Below, piece by piece: positions 18,059 to 26,534 of a stretch of 64,000 nucleotides of DNA. The stretch is taken from contig NZ_RYFW01000002.1 of NCBI RefSeq assembly GCF_004138335.1, positions 353,501-417,500 on the forward strand. Reading direction: 5' to 3'. A program made the translations under genes and the position numbers. This stretch comes from Peristeroidobacter agariperforans (GTDB taxonomy: Bacteria > Pseudomonadota > Gammaproteobacteria > Steroidobacterales > Steroidobacteraceae). The notes under the pieces were generated by a model. The model saw only the letters and a list, made by a program, of their open reading frames with translations, had not been told where the DNA came from and searched no databases. Each line of letters opens with the position of its first letter. Within the stretch, counting starts at the first letter, position 1.

Positions 18059-19324
18059 TCAGTTGCCTCTCAGCAGATCGACGAGCGTCAGCGCGACCAC
18101 CGCGGTGGCCTTCCTCAAGTCGTCGAGGCGCAAACATTCATCGGCGCCGTGTCCGTTTGCTTCCTGCAATGTTTTGGGGCCAGCGCCGTACAGCACCGTG
18201 GGAATGCCCGCTGACGCGTAGTGCCTCGCATCCGTGTAGAGCGGCACGCCCTGCACGGGGATCGCGACCCCGAATTCTTCTTCGGCGTGCGTTCGCAAAG
18301 CGATGAGGGAGCGGGCGGCGCCGGGCAGTTCGAGCAGCGGCTCGGCCAGCAGGATTCGTTTGATGTCGAGCGTGATGCCGGGGCGAGATGCGATGGCGGT
18401 TTCGATCAGCGAGCGCAGCTGTGACTCCGCCTCTTCGGCAGACTCTTCCGGAATGATGCGACGTTCGAGACGCAGCGTGACCTGGTCCGGCACCACATTC
18501 GTATTGATGCCGCCCTGAATCAGGCCGATGTTGAGGGTGGCGGTCTCGATGCCGGGCACTTTCGAGCGCTTGTGCGCCAGCTCCTGTCTGTGCGCATAAA
18601 GCGCGTTGAGAATATCGGTCGTCGCTTCGAGCGCATCGACGCCAGTCTCAGGCATCGCGGCATGGCCGGACTTGCCGTTCACCACGACTTCCAGGTGCAA
18701 GCAGCCGTTGTGCGCGCTCGTGACTGCGTAAGAGAACCCTGCGCAGATTGCCAAGGCAGGCGTGCTCAGACGCTCCGACACCAGGCGTTTCGGGCCGATG
18801 TTGCCGCCGACTTCTTCGTCATACGTGAAGTGCAGCTCGACCGAGCCGTGCAGCGGCACGCCCTGTTTCTCCAGGTCGATCAAGGCGAGTAGCGCCCACG
18901 TATACGTTGCGAAGTCCGATTTGCTCACGGCGACGCCACGACCGAACATCACCAATCCGTGATCGGGATCGTCGATGATCTCCGCGCCGTAGGGATCGCG
19001 AGTCCAGCCCTGGCCCGGCGGCACCACATCGCCGTGCGCGTTGAGCGCGACTGTCATGCCGCCGCGGCCGAAATGTCGCCGCACGATGAGATTCGTGGCG
19101 GAGATCATTCCATTTGCTTTCGCGACCTGCGCGGGCACGACGTCTGTTTCCACTTCTAGATCGAGCAGACTCTCGAGCAGTTCGTGGGCGCGCTCGGCAG
19201 CAGGTGCGCAATCGCCCGGCGGGTTGTCGCTGGGCACGCGCACCAGCTCGGCGAGAAACTCGACTTGCCGGATGAACTCGCGCTCCAGGAAGGCGTGCAC
19301 CAAGGCGCGGGCGGACGCAGGCAT
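18059..19324 (-). CDS. M20 family metallo-hydrolase (ArgE/DapE/dipeptidase-like)
   Basis: 421 residues, normal for M20. First metal ligands LNAHGDVVPPG and the catalytic Glu pair in HFTYDEEVGG are present; the dimerisation lid follows (GKSGHAAMPETGVDA). The segment that normally reads GRGxxDxKG is GRGVAVSKSD here, so the usual bridging Asp is replaced by Val, with a Ser and an Asp four residues on. This may mark a subfamily with shifted metal binding. Function could be deacylation of an N-acyl amino acid or dipeptide hydrolysis; the substrate is unknown. AGGA eight bases before ATG 19324 supports the start. Confidence 0.88.
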   Translation of the reverse strand: MPASARALVHAFLEREFIRQVEFLAELVRVPSDNPPGDCAPAAERAHELLESLLDLEVETDVVPAQVAKANGMISATNLIVRRHFGRGGMTVALNAHGDVVPPGQGWTRDPYGAEIIDDPDHGLVMFGRGVAVSKSDFATYTWALLALIDLEKQGVPLHGSVELHFTYDEEVGGNIGPKRLVSERLSTPALAICAGFSYAVTSAHNGCLHLEVVVNGKSGHAAMPETGVDALEATTDILNALYAHRQELAHKRSKVPGIETATLNIGLIQGGINTNVVPDQVTLRLERRIIPEESAEEAESQLRSLIETAIASRPGITLDIKRILLAEPLLELPGAARSLIALRTHAEEEFGVAIPVQGVPLYTDARHYASAGIPTVLYGAGPKTLQEANGHGADECLRLDDLRKATAVVALTLVDLLRGN

Positions 19325-19388
19325 TCAGCATTCCTTTTTTGTAGAGGGCGAGAGCTTCAATCGCCAGCGGCATTGGATCCGATGCAGC

Positions 19389-19394
19389 ATTATA
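19389..19394 (-). promoter_or_regulatory. Candidate -10 box of the M20 gene
   Basis: A perfect TATAAT on the minus strand lies about 65 bases before the M20 ATG. No good -35 element sits 17 bases upstream, so only the -10 is supported. Confidence 0.35.
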
Positions 19395-19551
19395 AATTGA
19401 GACTGCGACGCCGAACGCACTCGTGCGCATTGACGAAACATTGACATTCGTCGCCTGCAGTCCTCGCATCAGGCTTTGTTTGGAACCATCGAGAAGGCGA
19501 ATCGCTTAGTAGGGGAGCCGATTGCATCGGAACATCTGGAGGGAATGACAC

Positions 19552-19794
19552 ATGCGTGCCTTTGCTTTGCTTGCCGTGACCGCGCTGATGTTTGCGGCGG
19601 GTTGCGCGAAAAAGGATGACACCTCTGACATGAGCACACCGCCGGCCGATACCGCGCCGACGACGCCTGCTCCTATGCCGGCTGAACCGGCGCCGAGCCC
19701 GACCCCGTCGGACACCCCGCCGCCCCCGGATAGCACGACCACGACGCCTCCGCCGGCTGAGGGTACGACTCCGCCGCCCCCGGCTCAGCAGTAG
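19552..19794 (+). CDS. Small Pro/Thr-rich lipoprotein
   Basis: 80 residues. An N-terminal signal with lipobox MFAAGC (Cys near residue 19) predicts a lipid-anchored envelope protein. The mature part is low-complexity, almost all Pro, Thr, Ala, Ser and Asp, with repeated TPPP/PPPP clusters, resembling a flexible wall-spanning tether. A strong GGAGGGA precedes the ATG. No homologous function is recognised. Confidence 0.75.
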   Translation: MRAFALLAVTALMFAAGCAKKDDTSDMSTPPADTAPTTPAPMPAEPAPSPTPSDTPPPPDSTTTTPPPAEGTTPPPPAQQ

Positions 19795-19810
19795 CGCCAT
19801 TCAGGCCTTC

Positions 19811-19835
19811 AGGCGGCGTCATCGCGACGCCGCCT
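19811..19835 (+). terminator. Hairpin after the Pro/Thr-rich lipoprotein gene
   Basis: AGGCGGCGTC and its exact complement GACGCCGCCT (19811-19820, 19826-19835) form a perfect 10-bp stem with loop ATCGC, 17 bases after the stop. There is no T run, so it may be a weak or Rho-assisted terminator. Confidence 0.4.
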
Positions 19836-19928
19836 CACTCATAACTGCCGATAACTTCCTTATCACCGCGGCGTTACTGACACGAGCCGCGGCCTGCCTG
19901 CAGAATCGCTGCCCCTCATTCAGGATCG

Positions 19929-20939
19929 ATGGCAGTGCGCATGAATATTCGCGTCTGGGTGGCGCTCGCCGGCTTGCTGCTGGCGCCGGCGGCGTTTTCG
20001 CAGGAACTGCTCAACGCGTCGTACGACGTGGCGCGCGAGCTGTTCGATGACATCAACCCGGCGTTCATTGCCGAGTGGAAGAAGCAGACCGGCAAGACGC
20101 TCAAGATCCGACAGTCGCACGGCGGCTCCTCCAAGCAGGCGCGCTCGGTGGCCGAAGGCTTGCCGGCCGACGTAGTGACATTCAATCAGGTCACCGATAT
20201 CGAGTTGCTGCACAAGGCCGGCCTGCTCGGCGCCGACTGGCGGCAACGATTGCCGAACAATGCTTCGCCGTTTTATTCGCTGCCGGTGTTGCTGGTGCGC
20301 GAAGGCAATCCCAAGCAGGTGAAGGACTGGAGCGATCTCGCCAGGCCCGGCATCCAGGTGGTGTTCCCCAATCCCAAGACTTCGGGCAACGGCCGATACA
20401 CCTATCTCGCTGCTTACGCGTACGCCCTGGCGCAGAACAAAGGCGATGAAGCCAAGGCGAAAGACTTCGTGACCAGGCTGCTCGCGAATGTGCCGGTGTT
20501 CGACACGGGCGGGCGCGGCGCTTCGACGACGTTCATCGAGCGCGGCATCGGCGATGTGCTCGTGACGTTCGAGTGCGAGATCACGGCGATCCGTCGTGAG
20601 TACGGCAAGAGCAAGCTGCAAGCGGTGATTCCGTCGATGAGCCTGCGCGCCGATTTCCCGGTGGCCGTGGTCGATAAGGTCGTCGATCGCAAGAACACGC
20701 GCGAAGCCGCGACTGCGTATCTGAAATATCTCTACAGCCCGGCCGGACAGGACATCATCGCCAAGCACTACAACCGCGTGAACGACGCCAACGTCACCAA
20801 GAAGTACGCTGCCCAGTTTCCGGCCATCAAGCTGGTGACGGTCGACGAGGTGTTCGGCGGCTGGGATAAAGTGATGAAACTCCACTTCGCCGACGGCGCC
20901 ATCCTGGATCAGGCGCTCGCGAAAGCGCCGGCGCGCTGA
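19929..20939 (+). CDS. Periplasmic sulfate-binding protein of an ABC transporter
   Basis: 336 residues with a Sec signal peptide (cleavage probably after APAAFSQ). The family motifs LNASYDVARELF, QSHGGSSKQARSV and DVVTFNQVTDIE line the oxyanion pocket of Sbp/CysP proteins. It should bind sulfate (or thiosulfate) and deliver it to CysT/CysW/CysA. None of those partners is in the window, so it is an orphan binding protein here. AGGA before ATG 19929 supports the start. Its end overlaps the convergent mscS gene by 31 bases. Confidence 0.92.
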   Translation: MAVRMNIRVWVALAGLLLAPAAFSQELLNASYDVARELFDDINPAFIAEWKKQTGKTLKIRQSHGGSSKQARSVAEGLPADVVTFNQVTDIELLHKAGLLGADWRQRLPNNASPFYSLPVLLVREGNPKQVKDWSDLARPGIQVVFPNPKTSGNGRYTYLAAYAYALAQNKGDEAKAKDFVTRLLANVPVFDTGGRGASTTFIERGIGDVLVTFECEITAIRREYGKSKLQAVIPSMSLRADFPVAVVDKVVDRKNTREAATAYLKYLYSPAGQDIIAKHYNRVNDANVTKKYAAQFPAIKLVTVDEVFGGWDKVMKLHFADGAILDQALAKAPAR

Positions 20940-22294
20940 GCGCCTGGGTGCCGATCGAGAGTTGACGTGCGAATTCTGGGCAGGCTGTCTGGATAGCTCT
21001 TCTGCAGAAAGGCGATCAGCTTCTCGCGCACGTCGCAGCGCAAGTCGAAGGCCTGCCCGGCATCGCGGGCGCTGACGATCACGCGGACTTCGACCGTGTG
21101 CTGTTTGGTGTCCGTGACCTGCAGTGCGCTCACTTTGCGATCCCAAAGCTGAGATCCCTCGAGAATTCGCTGCAGTTCGGCGCGCAGCGGCGCCAACGGC
21201 ACGTTGTAGTCGACATAAAGAAATACCGAGCCGATAACGTCCGCGCTGCTGCGCGTCCAGTTCTGGAACGGCTTCTCTATGAAATAAGAAATAGGCAGCA
21301 CCAGCCGGCGCCAGTCCCAGATACAAACGACCACGTAAGTGAGTGTGATCTCCTCGATGCGGCCCCATTCGCCTTCGACGATCACTACGTCGTCGATGCG
21401 GATGGGCTGGGTCAACGCGATCTGTATCCCGGCCAACAGCGTCGCGATGCTCTTCTGCGCGGCGAAGCCAAGGATGATGCCCGCAACACCGGCCGACGCG
21501 ATGATGGCCGTGCCGAAGTGACGCACCGACTCGAACACCATGAGCATGGATGCGATGGCGATGAGTGCGAGAATGGAAGTGACGATCTTCCGCAGCATCG
21601 TCACCTGCGTGTAGATGGCTCGTGCACGGCGGTTGTCGCTCACGGCCAGTTGCTGTCGCTGCAGGATCAGCGACGTGCCGACATGAATCAGCTGCAGCCC
21701 GACGTAGGCCAGCGTCGCGATGAGCAGGATGCTGGTCGCGTCCTGCACGATGGCTTCGGTTTTCGAGGACACCGCCAGTGCCGGCGCGCCGAGCAGAATG
21801 GCGATGAGCGGCAACACCCAGCGCACGGCGCGGCCAGCGAAAGGAATCAGAATTTCGCTCCAATCGTTGTCGGTGCGCGCGGCGATCTTGCGTAGCGCTG
21901 TATCCGTCGTGACTCCGATGCGGACCAGCAGCCACGCGATGCCGACGAGTGTGCCGAGGCCCTGCCACCACTCCAGCGCGGCGAGCGCGGTCGTCGAGAA
22001 CTTGTATTCCTCGAGGTCGGCAACGATGGTCGACGCCACCAGATACAGGCCATTCACCCAGATCAGGAACGCCAGCGGACGAATGCACCGGGTGGCGCCA
22101 CGCCAGATCCATTCGCGAATTGCGGCTTGCGTGCCGTCTTCCATCGGCATGTGAGTGTTCGTCTCGCGCGCCGCCTTGTACTTGATGAACCAACTCAGAA
22201 TTACATGCGCCAATGCCAGTCCCACGAGCACACTCGCGACCGTGATCCAGGTCGCCCGGTCGAGGCTGGTAAACGCCGCGATCAACTCTTGCAT
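20909..22294 (-). CDS. MscS-type mechanosensitive ion channel
   Basis: 461 residues from ATG 22294, which has GGAG eight bases upstream. About five membrane segments precede the MscS core. The pore helix and following beta domain read GVAGIILGFAAQKSIATLLAG then DDVVIVEGEWGRIEEITL, the MscS signature. A C-terminal cytoplasmic domain follows. It would open under membrane tension to release solutes during hypo-osmotic shock. It is longer than E. coli MscS (286 residues) because of extra N-terminal helices. Divergent from the flavodoxin-like gene. Confidence 0.92.
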   Translation of the reverse strand: MQELIAAFTSLDRATWITVASVLVGLALAHVILSWFIKYKAARETNTHMPMEDGTQAAIREWIWRGATRCIRPLAFLIWVNGLYLVASTIVADLEEYKFSTTALAALEWWQGLGTLVGIAWLLVRIGVTTDTALRKIAARTDNDWSEILIPFAGRAVRWVLPLIAILLGAPALAVSSKTEAIVQDATSILLIATLAYVGLQLIHVGTSLILQRQQLAVSDNRRARAIYTQVTMLRKIVTSILALIAIASMLMVFESVRHFGTAIIASAGVAGIILGFAAQKSIATLLAGIQIALTQPIRIDDVVIVEGEWGRIEEITLTYVVVCIWDWRRLVLPISYFIEKPFQNWTRSSADVIGSVFLYVDYNVPLAPLRAELQRILEGSQLWDRKVSALQVTDTKQHTVEVRVIVSARDAGQAFDLRCDVREKLIAFLQKSYPDSLPRIRTSTLDRHPGAQRAGAFASA

Positions 22295-22437
22295 GAAAAT
22301 CTCCGTCAGGGCGTGCGCGGATCGCGGTGCGCCGCGCACCAAGTCTTCTTAACCACGCAGCGCGCTCAAAGTTCGATCGTGCCGTCCGCACCGTCGGTAA
22401 TTCTGGAACACCCTCGTCAAGGGCAGCGTTGTTCTGC

Positions 22438-23541
22438 GTGCCCTCATCCAACGACAAGTGCGCCAAGCCTGCTGTGCCCGAGCCGAGAAAACTCGGCGTG
22501 TCGGCCCAGATCGACCAGGACACCTTCCGAACGCGCTTCCGTCAGCGCTTTTACGATCCCGCCTTCGAAGGCTCGATGGCGCAGATCGATGCGCTGGCAG
22601 AGCTTGCCTGGGAGGCATATCACGAGGGCCGCAAAGCGCCTCGCACCCGCGCGGCCGGTCCGGAGTTCGAGAATCCCGAATATCAGCTCTCCGAGCAATG
22701 GCTGCAGGCGCGCGATGAAATTCGCAAAGCGCAGCGCGTGCACGAGGATGCGAAGGGCCCGGCTCGGATACTGCTGATCAACGGCGCGGCGCGCCACGAG
22801 CAGACCTGTCCGGGCGAGGTGTCGAAGAGCTATCGCTTGTGTCAGGAGGCGGAGCAAACGTTGGTGGCCGAGCGAACGATCGTCGATCTGCTCGATCTGA
22901 GTCATCTGACGGCCGAGTACGGCCGCGTGATCTATCCGTGCAAGGCTTGTGTCGCGACCGCGATGCCGCTGTGTCATTGGCCGTGCTCGTGCTACCCCAA
23001 TCATTCGCTCGGTCAGCTCAACGATTGGATGAACGAGATCTATCCGCGCTGGGTGGCCGCCCATGGCGTGATGATCGTGACGCCGGTGTACTGGTATCAA
23101 GCGCCGTCGCCGTTGAAGCTGATGATCGATCGCCTGGTGTGCGCCGACGGCGGCAACCCGGATCCCACGCGCACTGACGGAAAGAATGCGAAGAAGGCGA
23201 AAGCCATCGAGCTGGAGGGCTGGGACTATCCGCGACACCTCAAAGGACGCGCGTTCTCGACGGTCGTGCACGGCGATGCCGTCGGTGCCGAAACGTTACG
23301 TCGCAATCTGCACGACTGGCTGTGTGACATGGAGCTCGTGCCGGCCGGGGGCGACGCGAATATCGATCGCTATATTGGTTACTACGAGCCGTATGCGACC
23401 AGCCACGTGGCGCTCGACAAGGACCAAGCGATTCAGCAGGAAGTTCGCAATGCAGCCCGTCTGTTGCTGCAGACGGTGACTCGGGTGCGAACGGCCGGGC
23501 CGCCGAAGGACGACGGCGTGCGCGATCCCCGCCCAAAGTAG
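22438..23541 (+). CDS. Flavodoxin-fold NAD(P)H-dependent FMN oxidoreductase, Cys-rich
   Basis: About 367 residues. An N-terminal extension of about 100 residues precedes a flavodoxin-like fold (ILLINGAARHEQTC, then MIVTPVYWYQAPSPLK for FMN/substrate). Between these is a Cys cluster, PCKACVATAMPLCHWPCSC, with two CxxC-like pairs that could hold a metal or form redox disulfides. The family reduces quinones or other small molecules; the substrate is unknown. Start is uncertain: GTG 22438, 22474 and 22498 are all possible, and upstream codons look non-coding. Confidence 0.82.
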   Translation: MPSSNDKCAKPAVPEPRKLGVSAQIDQDTFRTRFRQRFYDPAFEGSMAQIDALAELAWEAYHEGRKAPRTRAAGPEFENPEYQLSEQWLQARDEIRKAQRVHEDAKGPARILLINGAARHEQTCPGEVSKSYRLCQEAEQTLVAERTIVDLLDLSHLTAEYGRVIYPCKACVATAMPLCHWPCSCYPNHSLGQLNDWMNEIYPRWVAAHGVMIVTPVYWYQAPSPLKLMIDRLVCADGGNPDPTRTDGKNAKKAKAIELEGWDYPRHLKGRAFSTVVHGDAVGAETLRRNLHDWLCDMELVPAGGDANIDRYIGYYEPYATSHVALDKDQAIQQEVRNAARLLLQTVTRVRTAGPPKDDGVRDPRPK

Positions 23542-23543
23542 CG

Positions 23544-23567
23544 GCCTGTTCAATATAGGAAACAGGC
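23544..23567 (+). terminator. Weak hairpin terminator after the flavodoxin-like gene
   Basis: GCCTGTT (23544-23550) pairs with AACAGGC (23561-23567) across a 10-base loop, followed by TTT. It starts 3 bases after the stop codon. Confidence 0.4.
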
Positions 23568-23644
23568 TTTAGCTCCAGCAGGCCATGCGGTTGCATGGGA
23601 GGCGGCTTCGCGCCATCCTGCCGCGCAGTCCAACGGAGACCTCA

Positions 23645-24418
23645 ATGAGCGAAGTCCTATACGAAGAGCGCGGCCGGGTCGCGATCGTCACGCTGAATCG
23701 CGCCGATGCACTCAACACGTTCACTCAGCAGATGCGCATCGGCATCATCGATGCGTTCAAGAAAATCGCGGCCGCTGCGCACATTCGCGCCGCAGTCCTG
23801 ACCGGCGCAGGGCGCGGTTTCAGCGCCGGCGCCGATCTCAACAGCTTGCCGCCTTCCGGCGAGCAGGTGGCCGCGATGCTGGAAAAGGAGTTCGGTCCGG
23901 GCATTCTCGCTATCGCCGAGCTGCCGAAGCCCGTTATCGGCGCGGTGAACGGTTTCGCCAGCGGCATCGGCGCCGGCTATGCGCTCGCCTGCGACATGCT
24001 GGTGATGGGCGAGAAATCGTTCCTGCAATTGCCTTTTGCGAAAATCGGCCTGGTGCCCGACGGCGGTCTCACCTGGCAATTCGCCCAGCGTGTCGGCGCG
24101 CGGCACGCGTTTGAACTGGCGCTCATCGGCGACCGCGTTCCGGCAGCTCGTTGTGTCGAACTGGGCCTGGCGAATCGAGTGGTGCCGGATGCCGAGCTGA
24201 TCAACGAAACGTTGGCGCTCGCCGAGAAGTTGGCCGACGCGGCGCCATTGGCCTTGGCGGGCACGAAGCAACTGCTTCGTCGAGCGCACGCGTTGGACCT
24301 CGCCGGCGCCATCCGCGAAGAAGGAGCGATCCAGAAAGTTTGCATCGACAGCCAGGACTTCCGCGAGGGCGTGAAAGCGTTCTTCGACAAGCGGCCGGCG
24401 CAGTTCACGGGCCGCTGA
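23645..24418 (+). CDS. Enoyl-CoA hydratase/isomerase family protein (PaaG-like)
   Basis: 257 residues from ATG 23645 with GGAG upstream. Crotonase fold: oxyanion-hole segment AGRGFSAGADLNS and second loop NGFASGIGAGYALACD. The two Glu residues of true hydratases are not conserved (Gly and a non-acidic residue instead). In their place GLVPDGG supplies Asp139, the pattern of PaaG and delta3,delta2-enoyl-CoA isomerases. It is therefore more likely an isomerase of unsaturated or epoxide-derived acyl-CoAs than a hydratase. The cofE gene starts 8 bases after its stop. Confidence 0.88.
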   Translation: MSEVLYEERGRVAIVTLNRADALNTFTQQMRIGIIDAFKKIAAAAHIRAAVLTGAGRGFSAGADLNSLPPSGEQVAAMLEKEFGPGILAIAELPKPVIGAVNGFASGIGAGYALACDMLVMGEKSFLQLPFAKIGLVPDGGLTWQFAQRVGARHAFELALIGDRVPAARCVELGLANRVVPDAELINETLALAEKLADAAPLALAGTKQLLRRAHALDLAGAIREEGAIQKVCIDSQDFREGVKAFFDKRPAQFTGR

Positions 24419-24426
24419 TTCGGCCG

Positions 24427-25188
24427 GTGAAATCCGTCGTTTTCACTGCCCTGTCGGGATTGTCCGAAATCATCGCGGGGCAGGACCTGTCGCAGACGAT
24501 TGCGACAGCCGTCGAAGGCGCGGGGTTGGCGCCCGCGCCGTTCGATGTGATCGTCGTCGCGCAGAAAATTGTTTCTAAAGCCGAAGGGCGCGTCGTCGAC
24601 TTGCGCTCGATCACGCCGTCGGCCCGCGCTCTGGAGCTGGCGGCCCGAACTCGCAAGGACGCACGCTTGGTGGAAGTCGTGTTGTCGGAATCGCAGGAGG
24701 TGATGCGTGCCGTGCCCAATGTGCTGATCGTGCGCCATCGGCTCGGGTATGTGATGGCGAACGCAGGCGTCGATCGTTCGAACGTGCCAGGCGCCGCGCA
24801 GGACCAGGTGTTGTTGCTGCCTCGAGATCCGGACGCATCCGCCGAGCGTTTGCGGAATGAGCTGAGCAGCCGCTGGCAAGTCCCCGTGGCGGTGCTGATC
24901 AGCGACAGTTTTGGCCGGGCCTGGCGTAACGGCGTCGTAAATGTCGCCATCGGAGCGGCCGGACTGCCATCCATTATCGACCGTCGAGGCGAATATGACA
25001 GGGAAGGTCGCGCGCTGGAAATGACGGAGGTCGGCTTGGCCGACGCCCTCGCTGCCGGCGCCGCGTTGGTCATGGGTGAAGCTAACGAGGGAACTCCAGT
25101 GGTGATCGCACGAGGACTGCAATGGACAGCGAGTGAACGTAACGCAGCGGCGTTGCTGCGCTCCAAGGATCAGGATCTATTCCAATGA
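24427..25188 (+). CDS. cofE: Coenzyme F420-0:L-glutamate ligase
   Basis: 253 residues from GTG 24427; longer in-frame readings run back into the isomerase gene. CofE signatures: VVAQKIVSKAEGR near residue 45, the metal/GTP region LISDSFGRAWRNG, and GEANEGTPVV at the C-terminus. It adds L-glutamate, using GTP, to F420-0 to start the gamma-glutamyl tail. It lacks the C-terminal flavin domain of mycobacterial FbiB. The gene overlaps cofD by 4 bases (ATGA, 25185-25188), strong evidence for joint function. F420 genes are uncommon in Proteobacteria but have been reported in several lineages. Confidence 0.93.
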   Translation: MKSVVFTALSGLSEIIAGQDLSQTIATAVEGAGLAPAPFDVIVVAQKIVSKAEGRVVDLRSITPSARALELAARTRKDARLVEVVLSESQEVMRAVPNVLIVRHRLGYVMANAGVDRSNVPGAAQDQVLLLPRDPDASAERLRNELSSRWQVPVAVLISDSFGRAWRNGVVNVAIGAAGLPSIIDRRGEYDREGRALEMTEVGLADALAAGAALVMGEANEGTPVVIARGLQWTASERNAAALLRSKDQDLFQ

Positions 25189-26126
25189 CGCAGGTACTGG
25201 CGCTGTCAGGAGGGATCGGCGGGGCCAAGCTCGCCGTGGGTTTACAACGTGTGTTGTTTCCCGGGGAGCTCACCGTCGCGGTCAACACCGGCGACGATTT
25301 CGAACACCTTGGGCTGGCGATCTCGCCCGATCTCGACACCATGATCTATACATTGGCCGGCATGCAGAACCCGGAGCTGGGCTGGGGCCGCGCCAACGAG
25401 AGCTGGAATTTCATGGCGGAAATCGAGCGGCTGGGCGGCGAGCACTGGTTCCGGCTCGGCGACAAGGATCTGGCGGTCCACATCGAGCGCACCCGCCGCC
25501 TCAATGCTGGCGAAAAGCTGTCGGGTATCACTGCCGACTTCGCGCGCCACTTCGGCATCCTGGGCAAGGTGGTGCCAATGACGAACGACCTGGTGCGCAC
25601 GATGGTGGTCACCGACGAGGGCACGCTGGATTTTCAGCACTACTTCGTCGGTCGGCGCTGCGAGCCGGCGGTCAAGGGACTGGCCTACGCCGGCGCGGCC
25701 GATGCGCAGCTGGTGCCCTTTGTGCAGGAGGCGGTGGAAGATCCGTCGCTGCAAGCCATCGTGATCTGCCCGTCGAATCCCTGGCTGAGCATCGGCCCGT
25801 TCCTGGAGATGCCCGCGTGGCGCCAGCTCCTGGTGGAAGCGACGGTGCCGGTAATTGCAGTATCGCCGCTGGTGAATGGTCAGGCGGTCAAGGGGCCGAC
25901 AACCAAGATCATGAGCGAGCTGCAGCTCGAGCAGTCCTCGGCGACCATAGCGCGCTTCTATGAGGGCATCATCGACGGCCTCGTGCTCGACAGGTCGGAA
26001 GCGCACCTGGCGCCGCAAATCAGCATGGCCACGCACGTCACGGCGACGCTGATGAAGACAGCGACGGACAAGCAACGTCTGGCCCGGGAAGTGATGGACT
26101 TTGCCCGCTCGTTTAGCAAGTTGTAG
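25185..26126 (+). CDS. cofD: 2-phospho-L-lactate (or related) transferase, F420 biosynthesis
   Basis: 313 residues. CofD landmarks are LSGGIGGAKLAVGL at the N-terminus, VNTGDDFEHLGLAISPDLDT, and PVIAVSPLVNGQAVKGP. The enzyme transfers the phospho-linker from a guanylylated precursor to the deazaflavin Fo. The linker can come from 2-phospholactate, PEP or 3-phosphoglycerate in different lineages; which one is used here cannot be read by eye. FO synthase (cofG/cofH or fbiC) and cofC are not in the window. The ferredoxin gene follows 69 bases later. Confidence 0.94.
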   Translation: MTQVLALSGGIGGAKLAVGLQRVLFPGELTVAVNTGDDFEHLGLAISPDLDTMIYTLAGMQNPELGWGRANESWNFMAEIERLGGEHWFRLGDKDLAVHIERTRRLNAGEKLSGITADFARHFGILGKVVPMTNDLVRTMVVTDEGTLDFQHYFVGRRCEPAVKGLAYAGAADAQLVPFVQEAVEDPSLQAIVICPSNPWLSIGPFLEMPAWRQLLVEATVPVIAVSPLVNGQAVKGPTTKIMSELQLEQSSATIARFYEGIIDGLVLDRSEAHLAPQISMATHVTATLMKTATDKQRLAREVMDFARSFSKL

Positions 26127-26195
26127 GACGCTTCGGACCGCGAAATGGCACAATGCCGCCCGGTTTCGGGACGAGCATTGGGCTGGAGTATTTGA

Positions 26196-26513
26196 ATGAG
26201 TATTCGGTTGAGCGTGGTGGACCGCAACGGCGGCGAGCACGAGGTGGAAACGGCGCCGGAAGGCTCTTTGATGGAAACGCTGCGCGAATTGGACTACGGC
26301 GTCAGCGCCATCTGCGGCGGCATGTGCTCGTGCGCCACCTGTCACGTTTATATCGCTCCGGAATGGCTCGCGAAGCTGCCCGATCGGCAGAGCGATGAAG
26401 GCGATCTGCTGGCCGAGCTGCAGTTCCGTCAGGACAACTCGCGGCTGTCGTGCCAGATTCAGTTGCAGCAGGAACACGACGGTCTGCGCCTGACGCTCGC
26501 TCCCGAAGAATGA
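26196..26513 (+). CDS. 2Fe-2S ferredoxin (adrenodoxin/putidaredoxin type)
   Basis: 105 residues. The cluster ligands follow the Cx5Cx2C pattern in CGGMCSCATC, with the fourth Cys in RLSCQIQL. The fold and length match the vertebrate/putidaredoxin type that serves cytochrome P450s and some dehydrogenases, rather than plant-type ferredoxins. GGAG precedes the ATG. The reductase gene starts 21 bases later, so the two form an electron-transfer pair. No P450 or oxygenase is in the window. Confidence 0.93.
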   Translation: MSIRLSVVDRNGGEHEVETAPEGSLMETLRELDYGVSAICGGMCSCATCHVYIAPEWLAKLPDRQSDEGDLLAELQFRQDNSRLSCQIQLQQEHDGLRLTLAPEE

Positions 26514-26534
26514 TTCGAGTTCCGCATTTAGCTC

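Noticed and set aside
19920-22523. Very long minus-strand open frame (about 867 codons) across the sulfate-binding protein and mscS region
   Set aside because: It runs antisense or out of frame to two genes with clear family motifs, and its translation is Arg/His/Gly-rich with no domain.
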